Source: Candidatus Bathyarchaeota archaeon B26-1 (GTDB lineage: Archaea > Thermoproteota > Bathyarchaeia > Bathyarchaeales > B26-1). Taken from it: DNA of 7,235 bases. Made by a program: the position numbers and the translations under genes. Positions 5,847-7,235 of the stretch are shown here, in pieces. The stretch is taken from positions 1 through 7,235 of the forward strand of contig LUCD01000067.1 of assembly GCA_001593925.1 (NCBI GenBank), written 5' to 3'. Numbering within the stretch: position 1 is the first letter of the stretch; the number at the start of each line of letters is the position of its first letter. The notes under the pieces were generated by a model. The model was given only the letters and a program-made list of their open reading frames with translations, was not told the DNA's origin and did no database searches.

Positions 5847-7065
5847 GGAGCCTCTCCTCCAGCATCCTCCTAACCTTCTCGTCGTCTCCTTCCCTGAGGG
5901 GGCTGAGCAGGCTCAACGCGAGCTTGGCATTCCTCTCAGCTTCCTCTCTCGGATAGCGTTGTGAGAAGAACTCTATGAAGAACTCGAGGGCTCTGGCCTT
6001 CAAGTCCCTGGCCCCACCCTCAAAGATCGCCCGTATGACCTCATCTGAGATTCCCGTCTCCCTCATCTGTACTACTGGGCGGACCACGAGAGCCCTCTCA
6101 GCCGCCGACCGTATCTTCGCGAGGTCGATCTCTCTCCTGGTGGACTCGGCGGGGAGGACTCCGCGCAGTATCGGGATTATTACGGCTCCAGGCTCGTCGG
6201 CTCTCCTGACGGCTTCGACGGCTAACTCCGTTATTCTGCTCGGCGTAAGCCCGCTATAATCATCCTCGAGAACTATAAATTTTCTCGGACTCTCCAGTTC
6301 GATGCGTGTCAGGAACGGCTCCCCGTCTCCGTCGACCTCAACGTAATAGAAGCCCTTCTTAACTTCGGCGTCTTCGTAGCTTACGGTCTCCGTACAGCCG
6401 CTGTAGGCTAGGAGGCCCCCCTTGAAGGGCACCTGCCACGGCGTGTGTATGTGGCCGCCAGCATAATAGTTGAAGCCTTCCGGAATAAGGTCTGCGGTGG
6501 CTTCAGCCTCCATTCTGGGGTGGCTCCGCATTATGGCCGGAACGTCGATCGCCATGTGAAAGACGAAGATGTTGAAGCGGGAGGGGTCGGGTTTAGGCTT
6601 CTTAATGTCGAGGAAGGCTGGGAGGCCCTCCTCGGCCTCGCGTCTACTCCTAAAGTTCGGGATTCCATAGACGTAGCAGTCTCCGCTCCTCCAAGATGCC
6701 CCTTCATGCCTCGGCAGATGGTAGAGGAGGCCAGCTGTGTCTAAGGGGTTAAGTATAGTGCCTGTAACTATGTTTGGAGCCCTGTCGTGAGAGCCGTCAA
6801 CCGTAAGGACGGGGATTCCCGCCTTCCTCAACCTCCCAAGGTTCCTTATTGCGTTCTCTAAGGTTACGTTGGCCGGCCGAGCGTGATGGAAGACGTCTCC
6901 AGCCAATATCATGAAGTCGGGCTTCAACTCAAGAGTCTTCTCAACGACCTCCTCGAAGGCTCTAACAAAGTCTTCACGCCGAGCCTTCAAGTTGTACTGT
7001 TCATAACCGAGGTGGAGGTCGGCAGCATGAACGAAGCTAAAGGGCCTCAAACCCCGCGCCCCCAC
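5836..7065 (-). CDS. mre11: DNA double-strand break repair nuclease Mre11
   Basis: A manganese-dependent exo/endonuclease that works with Rad50 on DNA ends. The 409 residues carry a calcineurin-like phosphoesterase fold: D16-L-H18 (motif I), G56-D57-V-F-H60 (II), G91-S92-H93-D94 (III), H170 (IV) and G204-H205-I-H207 (V). Motif III is normally G-N-H-D with Asn bridging the two metals; here it is Ser. The capping domain follows from about 230, and the C-terminal helices (about 350-409) would contact the Rad50 coiled coil. The start is GTG at 7063-7065, supported by a TATA-like box centred about 26 nt upstream (leaderless mRNA). A TTG five codons later (7048-7050) is a possible alternative, nearer to the usual short N terminus. 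The 3' end overlaps rad50 by 11 bp. Confidence 0.97.
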   Translation of the reverse strand: MGARGLRPFSFVHAADLHLGYEQYNLKARREDFVRAFEEVVEKTLELKPDFMILAGDVFHHARPANVTLENAIRNLGRLRKAGIPVLTVDGSHDRAPNIVTGTILNPLDTAGLLYHLPRHEGASWRSGDCYVYGIPNFRSRREAEEGLPAFLDIKKPKPDPSRFNIFVFHMAIDVPAIMRSHPRMEAEATADLIPEGFNYYAGGHIHTPWQVPFKGGLLAYSGCTETVSYEDAEVKKGFYYVEVDGDGEPFLTRIELESPRKFIVLEDDYSGLTPSRITELAVEAVRRADEPGAVIIPILRGVLPAESTRREIDLAKIRSAAERALVVRPVVQMRETGISDEVIRAIFEGGARDLKARALEFFIEFFSQRYPREEAERNAKLALSLLSPLREGDDEKVRRMLEERLLEG

Positions 7066-7085
7066 AGATATGTAGGGGGCAGGAC

Positions 7086-7097
7086 AAATATCTCTTT
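7086..7097 (-). promoter_or_regulatory. TATA-like box for the mre11-rad50 operon
   Basis: Minus-strand reading AAAGAGATATTT, centred about 26 nt upstream of the GTG at 7065. This spacing predicts transcription starting at or beside the start codon, so it supports both a leaderless mRNA and the GTG choice. Confidence 0.5.
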
Positions 7098-7151
7098 TCC
7101 GGGGTCAACTAGGGGTGGCCAGCGATGTCGAGTAAGCCTATCCGGCTTCAG

Positions 7152-7235
7152 TTATTCTTCAGGCAGCATCGCGTATATTAGACAGCCCAGTACGGACAGG
7201 GATGCGCCGGCGAAGCCCCACAAGACCCATTGGGC
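7152..7235 (-). CDS. C-terminal end of a membrane protein (partial)
   Basis: The last 27 codons of a minus-strand gene continue past the right edge of the window and end with TAA at 7152-7154. The residues WVLWGFAGASLSVLGCLIYA form one hydrophobic segment of transmembrane length with Gly and Ala packing residues, followed by a short polar tail MLPEE. The protein therefore probably ends with a transmembrane helix and a short tail on one side of the membrane. The family cannot be told from this fragment. It lies 86 nt upstream of mre11 in the same orientation, but mre11 appears to have its own promoter. Confidence 0.6.
   Translation of the reverse strand, partial: AQWVLWGFAGASLSVLGCLIYAMLPEE

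Overview
The window is archaeal, most plausibly from an anaerobic or microaerophilic member of the TACK group; the phylum is an inference. The evidence is a Nop5-fibrillarin pair (C/D-box RNA-guided 2'-O-methylation), an archaeal-type Mre11-Rad50 pair, a tRNA-Gly closely matching the archaeal form, and TATA-like boxes about 26-28 nt upstream of GTG start codons, which points to leaderless mRNAs. The compact Rad50 with a GGLGRGKS P-loop and the GSHD motif in Mre11 resemble, from memory, Thaumarchaeota-like sequences; I could not check this.

Left part (1-840). Two divergently oriented genes face each other across an almost pure A/T stretch of about 30 bp, and both lack their 5' ends. To the left on the minus strand is the middle of an Lrp/AsnC-family regulator without its helix-turn-helix. 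To the right on the plus strand is a ferritin/bacterioferritin-like protein without helix A. A single deletion across a former divergent promoter, or an assembly join, would explain this. The ferritin fragment is followed after 16 nt by an intact two-iron superoxide reductase (desulfoferrodoxin) with all its iron ligands, so this was or is an oxidative-stress and iron operon. It ends at a T6 run.

Middle (823-1605). About 780 bp has no recognised gene. It is rich in palindromes and inverted repeats, has one weak 56-codon candidate gene on the minus strand, and contains fragments that may be decayed coding DNA.

Right part (1606-7235), all on the minus strand. In transcription order: the C-terminal end of a membrane protein (window edge), mre11, rad50, nop5, flpA, and tRNA-Gly(CCC). 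The mre11/rad50 and nop5/flpA pairs each overlap by 11 bp and each has its own TATA-like box. Mre11 and Rad50 form the nuclease-ATPase complex that processes DNA double-strand breaks. Nop5 and FlpA, with L7Ae (not in this window), form the C/D sRNP methyltransferase acting on rRNA and tRNA. The HerA-NurA genes that often accompany mre11-rad50 in archaea are not seen here.
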